Origin: Symploca sp. SIO1C2
GTDB taxonomy: Bacteria; Cyanobacteriota; Cyanobacteriia; Cyanobacteriales; Coleofasciculaceae
DNA length: 64,000 nucleotides
Assembly: GCA_010672925.1 (NCBI GenBank)
Contig: JAAHFP010000001.1
Coordinates: 443,037-507,036, forward strand
Direction: 5' to 3'
The position numbers and the translations under genes were made by a program. Positions 1 to 8,883 of this stretch are shown here, one piece after another. Each line of letters opens with the position of its first letter. Positions within the stretch are counted from its first letter, which is position 1. Under the pieces are notes generated by a model. It saw only the letters and a program-made list of their open reading frames with translations, made no database searches and was not told the origin of the DNA.

Positions 1-75
1 CCTTGTTTCTTGAAAGCTTGCCATGAAATCTATGATCCGGAACTAGCCAAGATTCATTGTAAAAAGTATTACTAA
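1..75 (+). CDS. C-terminal tail of an upstream gene (partial)
   Basis: Frame 1 is open from the first base for 24 codons and stops at TAA 73-75; the peptide ends IHCKKYY. It lies just upstream of a polysaccharide gene on the same strand, so it is probably the end of another gene of that cluster, but 24 residues are too few to name a family. The 259 bases after it carry an A-run and no open frame I can support. Confidence 0.45.
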   Translation, partial: PCFLKACHEIYDPELAKIHCKKYY

Positions 76-334
76 TTGTTTACTTTCACTAAAAAAAAAG
101 TCAACATCTCCCCTAGGACGGTAACAAATGTGTCACCCCTTGCAATTTCGGAAATAATTAGGTTATTCTCAATAATAACCTAGGTTAACATAAGTTAACT
201 GAAGTACAACAGGGAGCATCACTAGTAGTTTATTTAAATTATTATCTTAACCTACTCTATCAGAAGCTCCAGAGTTCAGTACTATGTTGTTAGACCAAAA
301 AATATTCTCTCTCGAGGAAAAAGGGAAGAATTAT

Positions 335-2107
335 ATGGACACAGTCAGGATTCTTAACTTAGATATCGATAATTTTTTTCAAGGTGAATTACTTGAAAAA
401 TTAGATCAAGGTATTGTATTTACTCCCAATGTAGATCATTTGATAAATTTACAAATAGATGAAGATTTTCGCAAAATTTATGACCAGGCTGACTATAAGG
501 TCTGTGATAGCCAAATTATTTTCTACATTGCCAAGTATTTATTGAAAACACCAATTAAGCAAAGAATTGCAGGTTCTGATTTTTTTCCTGCTTTTTATGA
601 GCATCACAAGAACAATGAAAATATTAAAATTTTTCTTTTAGGTGCTGCTGAAGGCGTAGCAGATAAAGCAAAAGAAAATATTAATGCAAAATTGGATAGA
701 GAAATTGTAACTGATACCTACTCTCCAATTTTTGGATTTGAAAAAAGCGAAGAAGAATGCGCCAAAATAATTGATATAGTAAATAATTCAGAAGCCACAG
801 TATTGGCAGTAGGACTTGGAGCGCCCAAGCAAGAAAAATTTATATGTAAATACAAAGATAAGTTTACAAAGATTAAAGTCTTCTTGGCAATAGGTGCAAC
901 TATCGATTTTGAAGCGAACCAAGTGTCTCGTTGCCCAGAATGGTTAAGTAAGCTAGGATTTGAATGGCTTTACCGATTAGCCTGTGACCCTCGCCGTTTA
1001 TGGAAAAGATATTTTAAGGACTTAGCTTTTTTTGGTCTAGTTCTTAAACAAAAGTACAACCTTTATATAGAACCATTTAGTGATTTATACCGCTATATCA
1101 TCAAACGTTCTGAAGGTCCTCAGATCATTCCTCAAGGAAAAACTGCTGTAATTCAGATGCCTGAGCGCCTGACTGTTATCGAAGCTGTAGCTTTTAAGGA
1201 AGACTGTCAGGCACTTTTGCAAGAAACTAGCACACTTGAAAAAATTGTTTGCGATTTCAGTCAGACTAATTTTATAGACAGCAGTGGTGTTGGTGCGCTA
1301 GTGAGTAATCTCAAACAGGCTCGGGCAAAAGAGGTTGAGCTGTCTCTTAATGGCGTTACTCCTCCAGTAATGGCAGTTTTGGAACTGACTGGACTAGACA
1401 AAGTTTTGGCGATTGATTCATCTCTCCAATTTACAAAATCTGATTTAGAAGAACAGTTACCAACGACTCACCCTTCTGTACGGTCTTGGGTGAAGCGATG
1501 GATAGATATCCTGGGAGCTATTGTGGGTTTGCTCATTACTGCCATTTTGTATCTTCCTATTGCTATTGCAATTAAACTTAATGACAATGGTCCAATTTTC
1601 TATCCCTCAATCCGTTGTGGTTGGTTAGGACGAGAGTTTAAGACGTGGAAATTCCGCACAATGGTTGTCAATGCCCAAGAACTAGAAGGCCCCAACAAAG
1701 ATCTAGGCAAAGGGGTATTTACTCATCCAGACGACCCCAAAATTACACAAGTGGGTCGTTTCTTAAGGAAAACTGGTTTGGATGAATTGCCTCAATTCTG
1801 GAATGTACTCAAAGGAGAAATGAGCCTGGTGGGTACTAGACCACCGACACCATATGAGATTGCCAACTATGAAGTATCGGAATGGCGACGTTTAAATGTC
1901 AAACCAGGGATTACTGGTGAGTGGAAGATTGTTGACGACCGCTCGCAAATTAAAGATTTTGAAAACATCGTCAAGCTAGATTTAGACTACCAAAAAGACT
2001 GGGGCTTGCTCTATGATCTGCGGCTAATCATCAGAACTATACAGATTGTCTTCGAGAGATTGTTTGCATTTCCCAACAAAGAGGAAACACTGGAAAATGA
2101 ACATTAA
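335..2107 (+). CDS. WecG/TagA glycosyltransferase - STAS - phosphoglycosyltransferase fusion
   Basis: Three domains in one chain of about 590 residues. Residues ~1-245 are a WecG/TagA/CpsF glycosyltransferase (starts VRILNLDID; TPNVDHL; AVGLGAPKQEKF), a family that adds a sugar to a lipid-linked acceptor. Residues ~261-365 are a STAS domain with the DSSGVGAL motif, whose serine is phosphorylated in anti-sigma antagonists. Residues ~390-590 are a bacterial sugar transferase (membrane segment, KFRTM, DELPQFWNVLKGEMSLVGTRP) that would start lipid-linked polysaccharide synthesis at the inner membrane. The frame is open from ATG 284, but the ATG at 335 follows a purine-rich AGGGAAG site and fits the family start, so I chose it. 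The initiating enzyme, a later glycosyltransferase and a regulatory module would sit in one protein. Domain calls are firm; the exact sugars are unknown. Confidence 0.9.
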   Translation: MDTVRILNLDIDNFFQGELLEKLDQGIVFTPNVDHLINLQIDEDFRKIYDQADYKVCDSQIIFYIAKYLLKTPIKQRIAGSDFFPAFYEHHKNNENIKIFLLGAAEGVADKAKENINAKLDREIVTDTYSPIFGFEKSEEECAKIIDIVNNSEATVLAVGLGAPKQEKFICKYKDKFTKIKVFLAIGATIDFEANQVSRCPEWLSKLGFEWLYRLACDPRRLWKRYFKDLAFFGLVLKQKYNLYIEPFSDLYRYIIKRSEGPQIIPQGKTAVIQMPERLTVIEAVAFKEDCQALLQETSTLEKIVCDFSQTNFIDSSGVGALVSNLKQARAKEVELSLNGVTPPVMAVLELTGLDKVLAIDSSLQFTKSDLEEQLPTTHPSVRSWVKRWIDILGAIVGLLITAILYLPIAIAIKLNDNGPIFYPSIRCGWLGREFKTWKFRTMVVNAQELEGPNKDLGKGVFTHPDDPKITQVGRFLRKTGLDELPQFWNVLKGEMSLVGTRPPTPYEIANYEVSEWRRLNVKPGITGEWKIVDDRSQIKDFENIVKLDLDYQKDWGLLYDLRLIIRTIQIVFERLFAFPNKEETLENEH

Positions 2108-2527
2108 TTAAACTTTCCGGTGAACTGATCACTGGTCGTTGCATAACTGGTTACGGAATTAAGCTGGACTTGCCACAGCTTAATTCAGTGGTTAGAATCG
2201 TCTCAAAGAATTATTTTTCTCCATCTTTAGTGAGAGTTCAAAGTGAGGCGAATTTTTGTATTTGAGGTACATCATAAATACCTTAAAACTATTGCTCGAC
2301 CTAACGGTTATGAGTATCGCACCCCGAAATAAGGACACCTTATCGGGTAGTTTAGTTCTTAGCAGCAATTTCTCTCCCGCTAACCCTATTGGTTATAACG
2401 GGATTCTCATTGCCAGATCTGAGTATGGTAATTTTTCAACGAAGCAAGGTAGACCTAATCTGTATACAAGATTCAGAATAATAGCTGCCGAAACATTTAA
2501 CCCATTTGTAAGCCGTGAGGTAATCGC
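2108..2527. other. Intergenic region with one strong hairpin
   Basis: 420 bases between the fusion gene and rfbF. It holds the hairpin at 2156-2186. A 91-codon open frame (2256-2531) overlaps the rfbF start and looks like nothing known; I do not call it a gene. Confidence 0.5.
2156..2186. terminator. Perfect 11-bp inverted repeat (terminator-like)
   Basis: GAATTAAGCTG at 2156-2166 is the exact reverse complement of CAGCTTAATTC at 2176-2186, with a 9-base loop. No T-run follows, so this is a stem-loop near the end of the preceding gene rather than a textbook intrinsic terminator. Confidence 0.45.
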
Positions 2528-3301
2528 ATGAAAGCAGTACTCCTAGCTGGGGGTCTTGGTACTCGTTTGAGTGAGGAAACTTCCATTCGGCCTAAGCCGA
2601 TGGTAGAGGTAGGTGGTAAGCCAATCCTGTGGCACATTATGAAAATCTACTCCTCTCACGGTATTGATGAATTTATTATCTGTTGTGGCTATAAAGGTTA
2701 CGTCATTAAAGAGTACTTCAACAATTACTTCCTACATATGTCCGATGTCACCTTTGACATGCGGTTCAATCAGATGAATGTTCATACTGGTAATGCTGAA
2801 CCCTGGAAAGTGACTCTTGTAGACACTGGTGCATCCACAATGACGGGTGGACGACTCAAGCGAGTCAGGGAATATCTTGGTAACGAAACTTTCTGCTTTA
2901 CTTATGGAGATGGTGTTAGTAATGTTGACGTTACCAAGCTCATCGAGTTTCACAAATCGCAAAAAACTTTAGCTACCTTAACCGCAGTCCAACCACCAGG
3001 ACGTTTTGGAGCAATTGCCCTAGGTCAAGAACAAACCAAAATTGCTAGTTTTCAGGAAAAGCCAGGAGGAGATGGTGCCTGGATTAATGGCGGCTATTTC
3101 GTTCTCGAACCAGAGGTAATCGACTACATTGCTGAGGATGCTACAGTATGGGAGCAAGAACCTCTCCAGAAATTAGCTCACAATGGACAGTTATCTGCTT
3201 ACAAGCATGATGGTTTCTGGCAACCGATGGATACCTTGAAGGATAAAAATCGACTGGAAAAGCTGTGGCAGAGTGACGAAGCTCCCTGGAAAGTCTGGTA
3301 G
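2528..3301 (+). CDS. rfbF: Glucose-1-phosphate cytidylyltransferase
   Basis: Makes CDP-glucose from CTP and glucose-1-phosphate, the entry to CDP-linked deoxy and branched sugars of surface polysaccharides. The 257-residue length is normal. The N-terminus has the nucleotidyltransferase signature [20 protein letters not shown] with the catalytic R and K, followed by [13 protein letters not shown]; later come [11 protein letters not shown] (metal-binding Asp) and [12 protein letters not shown], as in RfbF. A TGAGG ribosome site lies 9 bases upstream of the ATG. The usual partner rfbG (CDP-glucose 4,6-dehydratase) is not in this window, so CDP-glucose is either used by the epimerase/oxidoreductase genes downstream or passed to a dehydratase encoded elsewhere. 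Confidence 0.95.
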   Translation: MKAVLLAGGLGTRLSEETSIRPKPMVEVGGKPILWHIMKIYSSHGIDEFIICCGYKGYVIKEYFNNYFLHMSDVTFDMRFNQMNVHTGNAEPWKVTLVDTGASTMTGGRLKRVREYLGNETFCFTYGDGVSNVDVTKLIEFHKSQKTLATLTAVQPPGRFGAIALGQEQTKIASFQEKPGGDGAWINGGYFVLEPEVIDYIAEDATVWEQEPLQKLAHNGQLSAYKHDGFWQPMDTLKDKNRLEKLWQSDEAPWKVW

Positions 3302-3355
3302 GGCTTAATTAAGGCAAGTGTAATTGAGCTATTTTAGCTTGAGGGGCATATACCC

Positions 3356-4558
3356 ATGTATGACTTTGCAATTATTGGTGGTGGCATTATTGGTCTGTCC
3401 ACGGCTTTGGCTTTGGGCAAAAATTACCCTAGCGCTAGTATTGTAGTACTAGAAAAAGAAAGTAAGTGGGCATTTCACCAAACTGGTAACAATAGCGGCG
3501 TGATCCACTCCGGAATTTACTATAAACCAGGTAGCTTCAAGGCAAAGTTTTGCCGGGATGGCTGTCAATCGATGGTGGAATTCTGCCGTGAGCACGGTAT
3601 TAACCACGAAGTTTGTGGCAAAGTGATTGTTGCCACAAAAGAAGAGGAACTACCGCTACTGGAAAACCTTTACCAGAGAGGCTTAGCTAATGGTATTAAA
3701 ATTGCCCAAATTAGCGCCGAAGAGGTTAAAGAAATTGAACCTTATGTGAGTTGTTTGGCCGGAATTCGGGTATTCTCCACCGGAATTGTGGACTACAAGC
3801 AGGTTTGTCAAAAGTATGCTGACTTGATTAAAGCTCAAGGAGGAGATCTGCACCTCAATACCAAGGTTGAGAAAATCAAGGAAACGGCTCAGAGTCAGCT
3901 ACTAGAGACTAACAAAGGGACTTTTGAGACCCGCTTGCTGATTAATTGTGCTGGACTTTACAGCGATCGCGTTGCTAAGTTAGGTGGTGTAGCACCCCAA
4001 GCTAAAATTGTCCCCTTCCGAGGGGAATACTACGAACTAGTACCGGAAAAACGCTATCTAGTCAAAACCCTAATCTACCCTGTACCTAACCCTAATTTCC
4101 CTTTCTTAGGAGTTCACTTTACCCGCATGATCGATGGCAGTGTTCACGCTGGTCCAAATGCGGTTCTGAGTCTGAAACGAGAAGGCTACAACAAAACTGA
4201 TTTTGACCTGCGGGATTTTGTCGAAGTTATGACTTATCCTGGTTTTTGGAAGCTAGCAGCTAAAAATGCGGATGAAGGGATTAAGGAGATTATCCGTTCC
4301 TTCAGTAAAGCTGCTTTTGTCCATAGCCTACAAAAACTAATTCCCGAAGTCCAATACCAGGATGTTGTACCAACTCATGCCGGGGTACGCGCTCAAGCTT
4401 TGATGAATGATGGCAAGTTAGTGGATGACTTTTTGATTGTCAAGGGGGAAAAATCAATTCATGTTTGTAATGCGCCGTCCCCAGCAGCCACTTCTTCCCT
4501 AGAAATTGGTAAAGCAGTTGTCAAGGAGATTGAGGCGTTAGGTATTAGGCAATGGTGA
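3356..4558 (+). CDS. lhgO: L-2-hydroxyglutarate oxidase
   Basis: FAD-dependent oxidase/dehydrogenase of the DAO superfamily that oxidises L-2-hydroxyglutarate to 2-oxoglutarate. The N-terminal dinucleotide-binding motif IIGGGIIGLSTALAL is followed by the conserved HQTGNNSGVIHSGIYY typical of LhgO/YgaF; 400 residues is the family length. The start has a GAGGGG site 8-12 bases upstream. It sits inside a nucleotide-sugar gene run, 54 bases after rfbF, which is unusual for a housekeeping oxidase. Either the enzyme acts on a sugar-derived hydroxy acid here or the position is accidental; I cannot tell which. Confidence 0.9.
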   Translation: MYDFAIIGGGIIGLSTALALGKNYPSASIVVLEKESKWAFHQTGNNSGVIHSGIYYKPGSFKAKFCRDGCQSMVEFCREHGINHEVCGKVIVATKEEELPLLENLYQRGLANGIKIAQISAEEVKEIEPYVSCLAGIRVFSTGIVDYKQVCQKYADLIKAQGGDLHLNTKVEKIKETAQSQLLETNKGTFETRLLINCAGLYSDRVAKLGGVAPQAKIVPFRGEYYELVPEKRYLVKTLIYPVPNPNFPFLGVHFTRMIDGSVHAGPNAVLSLKREGYNKTDFDLRDFVEVMTYPGFWKLAAKNADEGIKEIIRSFSKAAFVHSLQKLIPEVQYQDVVPTHAGVRAQALMNDGKLVDDFLIVKGEKSIHVCNAPSPAATSSLEIGKAVVKEIEALGIRQW

Positions 4559-4885
4559 TAAATTAAAAGGTCGCACATTTTGTCAACTCCCATATATGGT
4601 GTTTTAGGGCTCAAAAAACACTATATATAGAAAGATACCAGAGGTCATAAAAATTGTATTCCTCTTCCTCTTCCTCAGCTCCCCCAGCTCCCCCAGCTTC
4701 CCTAGCTTCTTGACAAGGACATTTGTCCCTTAACTTGTCACCAATGGGTATTAGGTGTTAGGTGTTAGAACTTATGATGGCAATTCTAAATAATTTGTTA
4801 AATTTTCTATTTCCCATTCCCCATTCCCTATTCCCTATTCCCGGCTTACTATAGTCCTGACTTGAGTAATTTTGTGGAAAAAACT
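4559..4885. other. Intergenic region: hairpin and pyrimidine-rich repeats
   Basis: Contains an A/T-rich stem (4592-4628), CAGCTCCCC-type tandem copies around 4676-4705, TTAGGTG copies near 4750-4767 and CCCATTCCC/CCCTATTCC runs near 4811-4843. No gene. Similar pyrimidine runs recur across the window and look like slipped-strand filler. Confidence 0.6.
4592..4628. terminator. Hairpin after lhgO (terminator-like)
   Basis: ATATATGGTGTTTT (4592-4605) pairs with AAAACACTATATAT (4615-4628) with one mismatch and a 9-base loop. It lies 33 bases after the lhgO stop. Confidence 0.4.
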
Positions 4886-5707
4886 ATGAAAGATCAGGAA
4901 GTAATTGGACTGCTACCAGCAGCGGGACACGGGACAAGAATTTCCCCTCTCCCAATGAGCAAAGAATTATACCCGATTGGGTTTCGTTTAGTAGAACCAG
5001 ACCATAGCTTACGGAGCAAAGTTGTTGGTCATTATCTACTAGAGAAAATGCACCTCGCAGGTATTTCCAAAGCTTATGTGGTGCTGCGCTCAGGTAAGTG
5101 GGATATTCCTAACTATTTCCAAGATGGCGCCATGTTGAACATGGATCTAGGCTATCTAATTATGCGCTTGCCCTTCGGTGTGCCCTATACCTTGGATCAG
5201 GCTTATCCTTTTGTTAAAGAAGCCCTAATCGCTGTAGGTTTTCCTGATATTATTTGTCAGCCTGACGATATCTTCATCAAGTTACTAGCACGCCTGAGAG
5301 CGAGTAACAGTGAAGTGGTTTTGGGCTTGTTTCCTACAGATTATCCTCAGAAGGTAGGTGTAGTTGATTTTGATCAGGAAGGTAGAGTTTACCAAATCCT
5401 TGAAAAATCAAACAGAACTGATTTGCCCTATATGTGGGGGGTTGCGGTTTGGACTCCTGTGTTTACTAATTTTATGCATGAGTATCTTGCCAAAAGGGAG
5501 AGCCAGAAGTTACAAAGTAATGGTAAAAACAATCCTCAGCTGCAACGAGAGTTGCCTCTAGGAGATGTGATTCAAGCAGCAATTGACGTTGGGTTGCCAG
5601 TAGAAGCCGAAGTTTTTGCTGACGGTGAATACTTAGATATTGGTACACCAGAGGATCTAGTGCGAGCGGTTCGCAATTTTGCTAATTACCAGCTCCCTAG
5701 AAACTAG
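4886..5707 (+). CDS. Sugar-phosphate nucleotidyltransferase family protein
   Basis: A nucleotidyltransferase of the RmlA/GalU superfamily, about 273 residues: LLPAAGHGTRISPLPMSKE carries the glycine-rich nucleotide loop with the conserved R and K-E, then QPDDIFIKLL (metal Asp) and GEYLDIGTPEDLVRAV near the end. Its nucleotide and sugar specificity cannot be read from sequence; the motif spacing differs from standard RmlA. A TTG at 4862 is in frame, but the ATG at 4886 fits the family start better. In context it probably supplies a second activated sugar to the cluster. Confidence 0.8.
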   Translation: MKDQEVIGLLPAAGHGTRISPLPMSKELYPIGFRLVEPDHSLRSKVVGHYLLEKMHLAGISKAYVVLRSGKWDIPNYFQDGAMLNMDLGYLIMRLPFGVPYTLDQAYPFVKEALIAVGFPDIICQPDDIFIKLLARLRASNSEVVLGLFPTDYPQKVGVVDFDQEGRVYQILEKSNRTDLPYMWGVAVWTPVFTNFMHEYLAKRESQKLQSNGKNNPQLQRELPLGDVIQAAIDVGLPVEAEVFADGEYLDIGTPEDLVRAVRNFANYQLPRN

Positions 5708-5785
5708 TAGGAGCATCTTGCTCCCTAGAACTACTCAATGAGATGCACCCAGTAAATTGTATTTATACTGCTTAGGAAAGCAATA

Positions 5786-6334
5786 ATGTTATTCACAGAA
5801 ACTAAGCTCAAAGGCGCATTTATAATCGATTTAGAACCAAAAACAGATAATCGGGGCTTCTTTGCCCGTGCTTTTTGCCAGAAAGAATTTGAAGCTCACG
5901 GTTTGAAGCCAACTGTCGCCCAATGTAATCTAGCTTTCACTCACAAACAGGGAACTTTAAGGGGAATGCACTATCAAATTCCCCCGGCAGCGGAAGCCAA
6001 GTTATTCCGCTGCACCAAAGGTGCTAACTATCACGTAATTATCGATTTACGTCCGGATTCACCTACCTATTTACAACACGTTGGTGTAGAACTAACCCCA
6101 GAAAACCGACGAACACTCTATGTACCAGAGATGTTTGCTCATGGTTATCAAGCGCAGGTGGATAACTGCGAAGCAATTTATCAGGTTAGTGAATTCTACA
6201 CTCCCGGTTGTGAAAAAGGTCTGCGCTATGACGACCCTACCCTTGGTATTGAATGGCCACAACCTGTGAGTGAAATTACGGAAAAAGATGCATCTTGGCC
6301 TTTATTGGAATCTACTACTACAGGAGTCAGTTAA
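5786..6334 (+). CDS. dTDP-4-dehydrorhamnose 3,5-epimerase family protein
   Basis: Cupin-fold RmlC/RfbC family, 182 residues. RmlC hallmarks are present: NRGFFAR, NLAFTHKQGTLRGMHYQ with the catalytic His at residue 62, FAHGYQ, and Tyr138 in EFYTPGCEKGLRYDDP. The family epimerises NDP-4-keto-6-deoxy sugars. With rfbF nearby, a CDP-linked substrate is as likely as dTDP. The stop codon overlaps the next start by one base, indicating translational coupling. Confidence 0.88.
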   Translation: MLFTETKLKGAFIIDLEPKTDNRGFFARAFCQKEFEAHGLKPTVAQCNLAFTHKQGTLRGMHYQIPPAAEAKLFRCTKGANYHVIIDLRPDSPTYLQHVGVELTPENRRTLYVPEMFAHGYQAQVDNCEAIYQVSEFYTPGCEKGLRYDDPTLGIEWPQPVSEITEKDASWPLLESTTTGVS

Positions 6335-7647
6335 TGATTATTGTTGATACCGCCCTAAAAGCCCGTGAAGAAGCAGGCAATCCTGTCAAAGTTGGTTTGA
6401 TTGGTGCAGGTTTCATGGCGAAAGGAATCGCTAATCAAATCGCCAACTACGTACCTGGGATGAAGTTGGTCGCTATCTCCAATCGAACCCTTGAGGCAGC
6501 TAAACAAACCTATGCTCAAGCTGGGATTGAGGAAGTTAAAGTTGTCAATCAAGTTGCTGAACTAGAAAGTGCGATCGCTCAAGGACAGTATGCTGTTACC
6601 GACGATGCTACCCTTTTGTGTCAAGCAGAAGGAATTGATGCCTTAGTTGAAGCTACAGGTCATGTGGAATTTGGAGCCCAGGTGACCATGAAAGCCATCG
6701 AACATGGCAAGCACATGATTCTGATGAATGCTGAGCTTGATGGTACTGTCGGTCCTATTCTCAAAGTATACGCCGACCGTGCTGGTGTTATCCTCACCGG
6801 TTGTGATGGGGATCAACCAGCGGTACAAATGAACCTTTATCGCTTCGTTGAAAGTATTGGTCTTACCCCTTTAATATGTGGCAATATCAAAGGTTTACAG
6901 GACCGTTACCGCAACCCTACCACCCAAGCCGGATTTGCCAAGAAATGGGGGCAAACAGCTAATATGGTGACTAGTTTTGCCGATGGAACCAAAATCTCCT
7001 TCGAGCAAGCAATTGTCGCCAATGCAACAGGAATGAAAGTGGCTCAGCGGGGAATGCTGGGTTATGAATACAAAGGTCATGTCGATGATATGACTTCGAT
7101 GTATAACGTCGATCAGTTGAGAGAATTGGGCGGCATCGTAGACTATGTCGTAGGCACTAAACCTAGTCCAGGGGTATTTGTCTTTGCCTCTCATGATGAC
7201 TCCACCCAAGGTCACTATCTCAACTACGGCAAGTTGGGTGAAGGCCCTCTCTACAGCTTCTATATTCCCTATCATCTAACCATCTTTGAAGTGCCCCTAT
7301 CCGTAGCTCGTGTGGTACTGTTCAATGATGTGATCATTGCTCCCATTGCTGGACAGGTGGTTGATGTAGTGACAACTGCTAAGATCAACTTGAAAGCTGG
7401 AGAAACCCTAGATGGTCTAGGTTACTACATGACCTACGGTATGTGTGAGAACACTGAGGTTGTAACAGCAGAAAACTTGCTACCAATGGGCTTAGCTGAA
7501 GGTTGTCGTCTGAAGCGGGATATTCCCCAGGATCAGGTTCTGACTTATGACGACGTGGAATTACCTGAAGATAGCCTCACCCATAAATTACGAGCTGAGC
7601 AGGATCAGTACTTTGGTTCAGCCAAAGTCCCAGCGGCAGTTGGTTAG
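6334..7647 (+). CDS. SAF-domain NAD(P)-dependent oxidoreductase (homoserine dehydrogenase-like)
   Basis: 437 residues. The N-terminus is a Rossmann domain (VGLIGAGFMAKGIANQI), followed by DGDQPAVQMNLYRFV and a C-terminal SAF-type domain (~345-430). This is the COG4091 type, annotated as predicted homoserine dehydrogenase; members called DRL have been shown to act as DXP reductoisomerases, so the name is not a safe guide. The ATG at 6334 overlaps the preceding stop and has an AGGAG site; an in-frame upstream ATG at 6295 lies inside rfbC. The coupling to an epimerase suggests it reduces a keto-sugar nucleotide or branched-sugar intermediate (inference). Confidence 0.82.
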   Translation: MIIVDTALKAREEAGNPVKVGLIGAGFMAKGIANQIANYVPGMKLVAISNRTLEAAKQTYAQAGIEEVKVVNQVAELESAIAQGQYAVTDDATLLCQAEGIDALVEATGHVEFGAQVTMKAIEHGKHMILMNAELDGTVGPILKVYADRAGVILTGCDGDQPAVQMNLYRFVESIGLTPLICGNIKGLQDRYRNPTTQAGFAKKWGQTANMVTSFADGTKISFEQAIVANATGMKVAQRGMLGYEYKGHVDDMTSMYNVDQLRELGGIVDYVVGTKPSPGVFVFASHDDSTQGHYLNYGKLGEGPLYSFYIPYHLTIFEVPLSVARVVLFNDVIIAPIAGQVVDVVTTAKINLKAGETLDGLGYYMTYGMCENTEVVTAENLLPMGLAEGCRLKRDIPQDQVLTYDDVELPEDSLTHKLRAEQDQYFGSAKVPAAVG

Positions 7648-7769
7648 GTGTTAGGTAGTAGGTGGTAGGTGGTAGGTATTAATCACTTCCTATTCGACCT
7701 TCTCCATTCTCCATTCTTAATTCTCCATTCGACCTTCTCCATTCCCTTTTCCCTTCAATTAAGGAAATT

Positions 7770-8882
7770 ATGAAAAGCGCTCAAGATGTAATTGATAGCG
7801 ATTTATCGTACATTTGTAGTAATCTACAGGAAGAATTTTCTGCTATAGCAGGTAAGAAACTATTAATCATAGGAGGAGCAGGATTTCTTGGTTACTATCT
7901 AGTTCAAGCAATCTTACATTGGAACAAAATAACCGATGATAGTCAAACTATAGAGTTGACTGTATATGATAACTATATTCGTGGCATTCCTGATTGGTTA
8001 ACCAATTTAGAAGGTGATCCCCATCTGACTCTAACCAAGCATGATATTACTCATCCCTTGCCGTCAGATATTGATGATTTTCAGTATATTATCCACGCCG
8101 CATCAATTGCTTCTCCTACCTACTATCGCAAGTATCCTATCGAAACGATGGATGCTAATGTGAACGGACTGCGGACTCTGTTGGAATACTGTCTCCAGCA
8201 AAAAGAAAAGGATAAACCAGTAGAAGGTTTTCTCTTTTATTCCACCAGTGAAATCTACGGTGACCCTTCTCCAGAAAATATCCCTACTCCCGAAACCTAT
8301 CGCGGTAATGTCTCTTGTACCGGACCTAGGGCTTGTTACGATGAGTCCAAGCGTTATGGCGAAACTCTTTGCGTTAATTTTGCCCAACAATATGACTTGC
8401 CAATCAAAACAGCACGACCCTTTAATAATTATGGGCCAGGGTTAAAAATTACTGATAAAAGAGTCCTGCCAGATTTTGCTCGTGATGTCTTAGCTGGCAA
8501 AGATATCGTTATGCTCTCTGATGGCTCCCCTACCCGAACCTTCTGTTACATTGCTGATGCGATTGTCGGCTACTACAAGATTTTGGTTAAAGGACGACCA
8601 GGTGAAGCTTACAACATTGGCATAGAAAAGCCAGAAATCTCTATGGCTAATCTGGCGGAGCGAGTTGTAGAACTTTCGAGTGAGCTTTTTGATTACCAAG
8701 GTAAGGTGGTTCGTCAAGCAAGTGCGGACAAAGATTATCTGATTGATAATCCTAATCGTCGCTGTCCAGTTATTGCTAAAGCTCAAACTGAACTGGGTTA
8801 TAACCCCTCTATTTCGGTTGATGAAGGCTTAAAGCGTTCATTGATTTGGTACAAAGACAATAGTCAAGCGGAGGAAGCGTAA
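7770..8882 (+). CDS. NAD-dependent epimerase/dehydratase (UDP-glucuronate decarboxylase-like)
   Basis: Extended SDR of 370 residues. A 30-residue leader precedes the cofactor loop LLIIGGAGFLGYYLV; then HAASIASPTYYRKYPIETMD, FYSTSEIYGDP, and the catalytic Y-x3-K in TGPRACYDESKRYGETL. That motif and SDGSPTRTFCYIADA closely resemble UXS (UDP-xylose synthase). Ugd, which makes UDP-glucuronate, starts two bases after its stop, so a UDP-glucuronate to UDP-xylose route is consistent. A CDP-sugar dehydratase/epimerase remains possible. AAGGA lies upstream of the start. The 122-base gap before it holds TTAGGTG and TTCTCCATT repeat filler. Confidence 0.82.
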   Translation: MKSAQDVIDSDLSYICSNLQEEFSAIAGKKLLIIGGAGFLGYYLVQAILHWNKITDDSQTIELTVYDNYIRGIPDWLTNLEGDPHLTLTKHDITHPLPSDIDDFQYIIHAASIASPTYYRKYPIETMDANVNGLRTLLEYCLQQKEKDKPVEGFLFYSTSEIYGDPSPENIPTPETYRGNVSCTGPRACYDESKRYGETLCVNFAQQYDLPIKTARPFNNYGPGLKITDKRVLPDFARDVLAGKDIVMLSDGSPTRTFCYIADAIVGYYKILVKGRPGEAYNIGIEKPEISMANLAERVVELSSELFDYQGKVVRQASADKDYLIDNPNRRCPVIAKAQTELGYNPSISVDEGLKRSLIWYKDNSQAEEA

Positions 8883-8883
8883 G

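Noticed and set aside
2256..2531. 91-codon open frame upstream of rfbF
   Set aside because: Overlaps the rfbF start, no ribosome site, composition unlike the neighbours and no recognisable motif.
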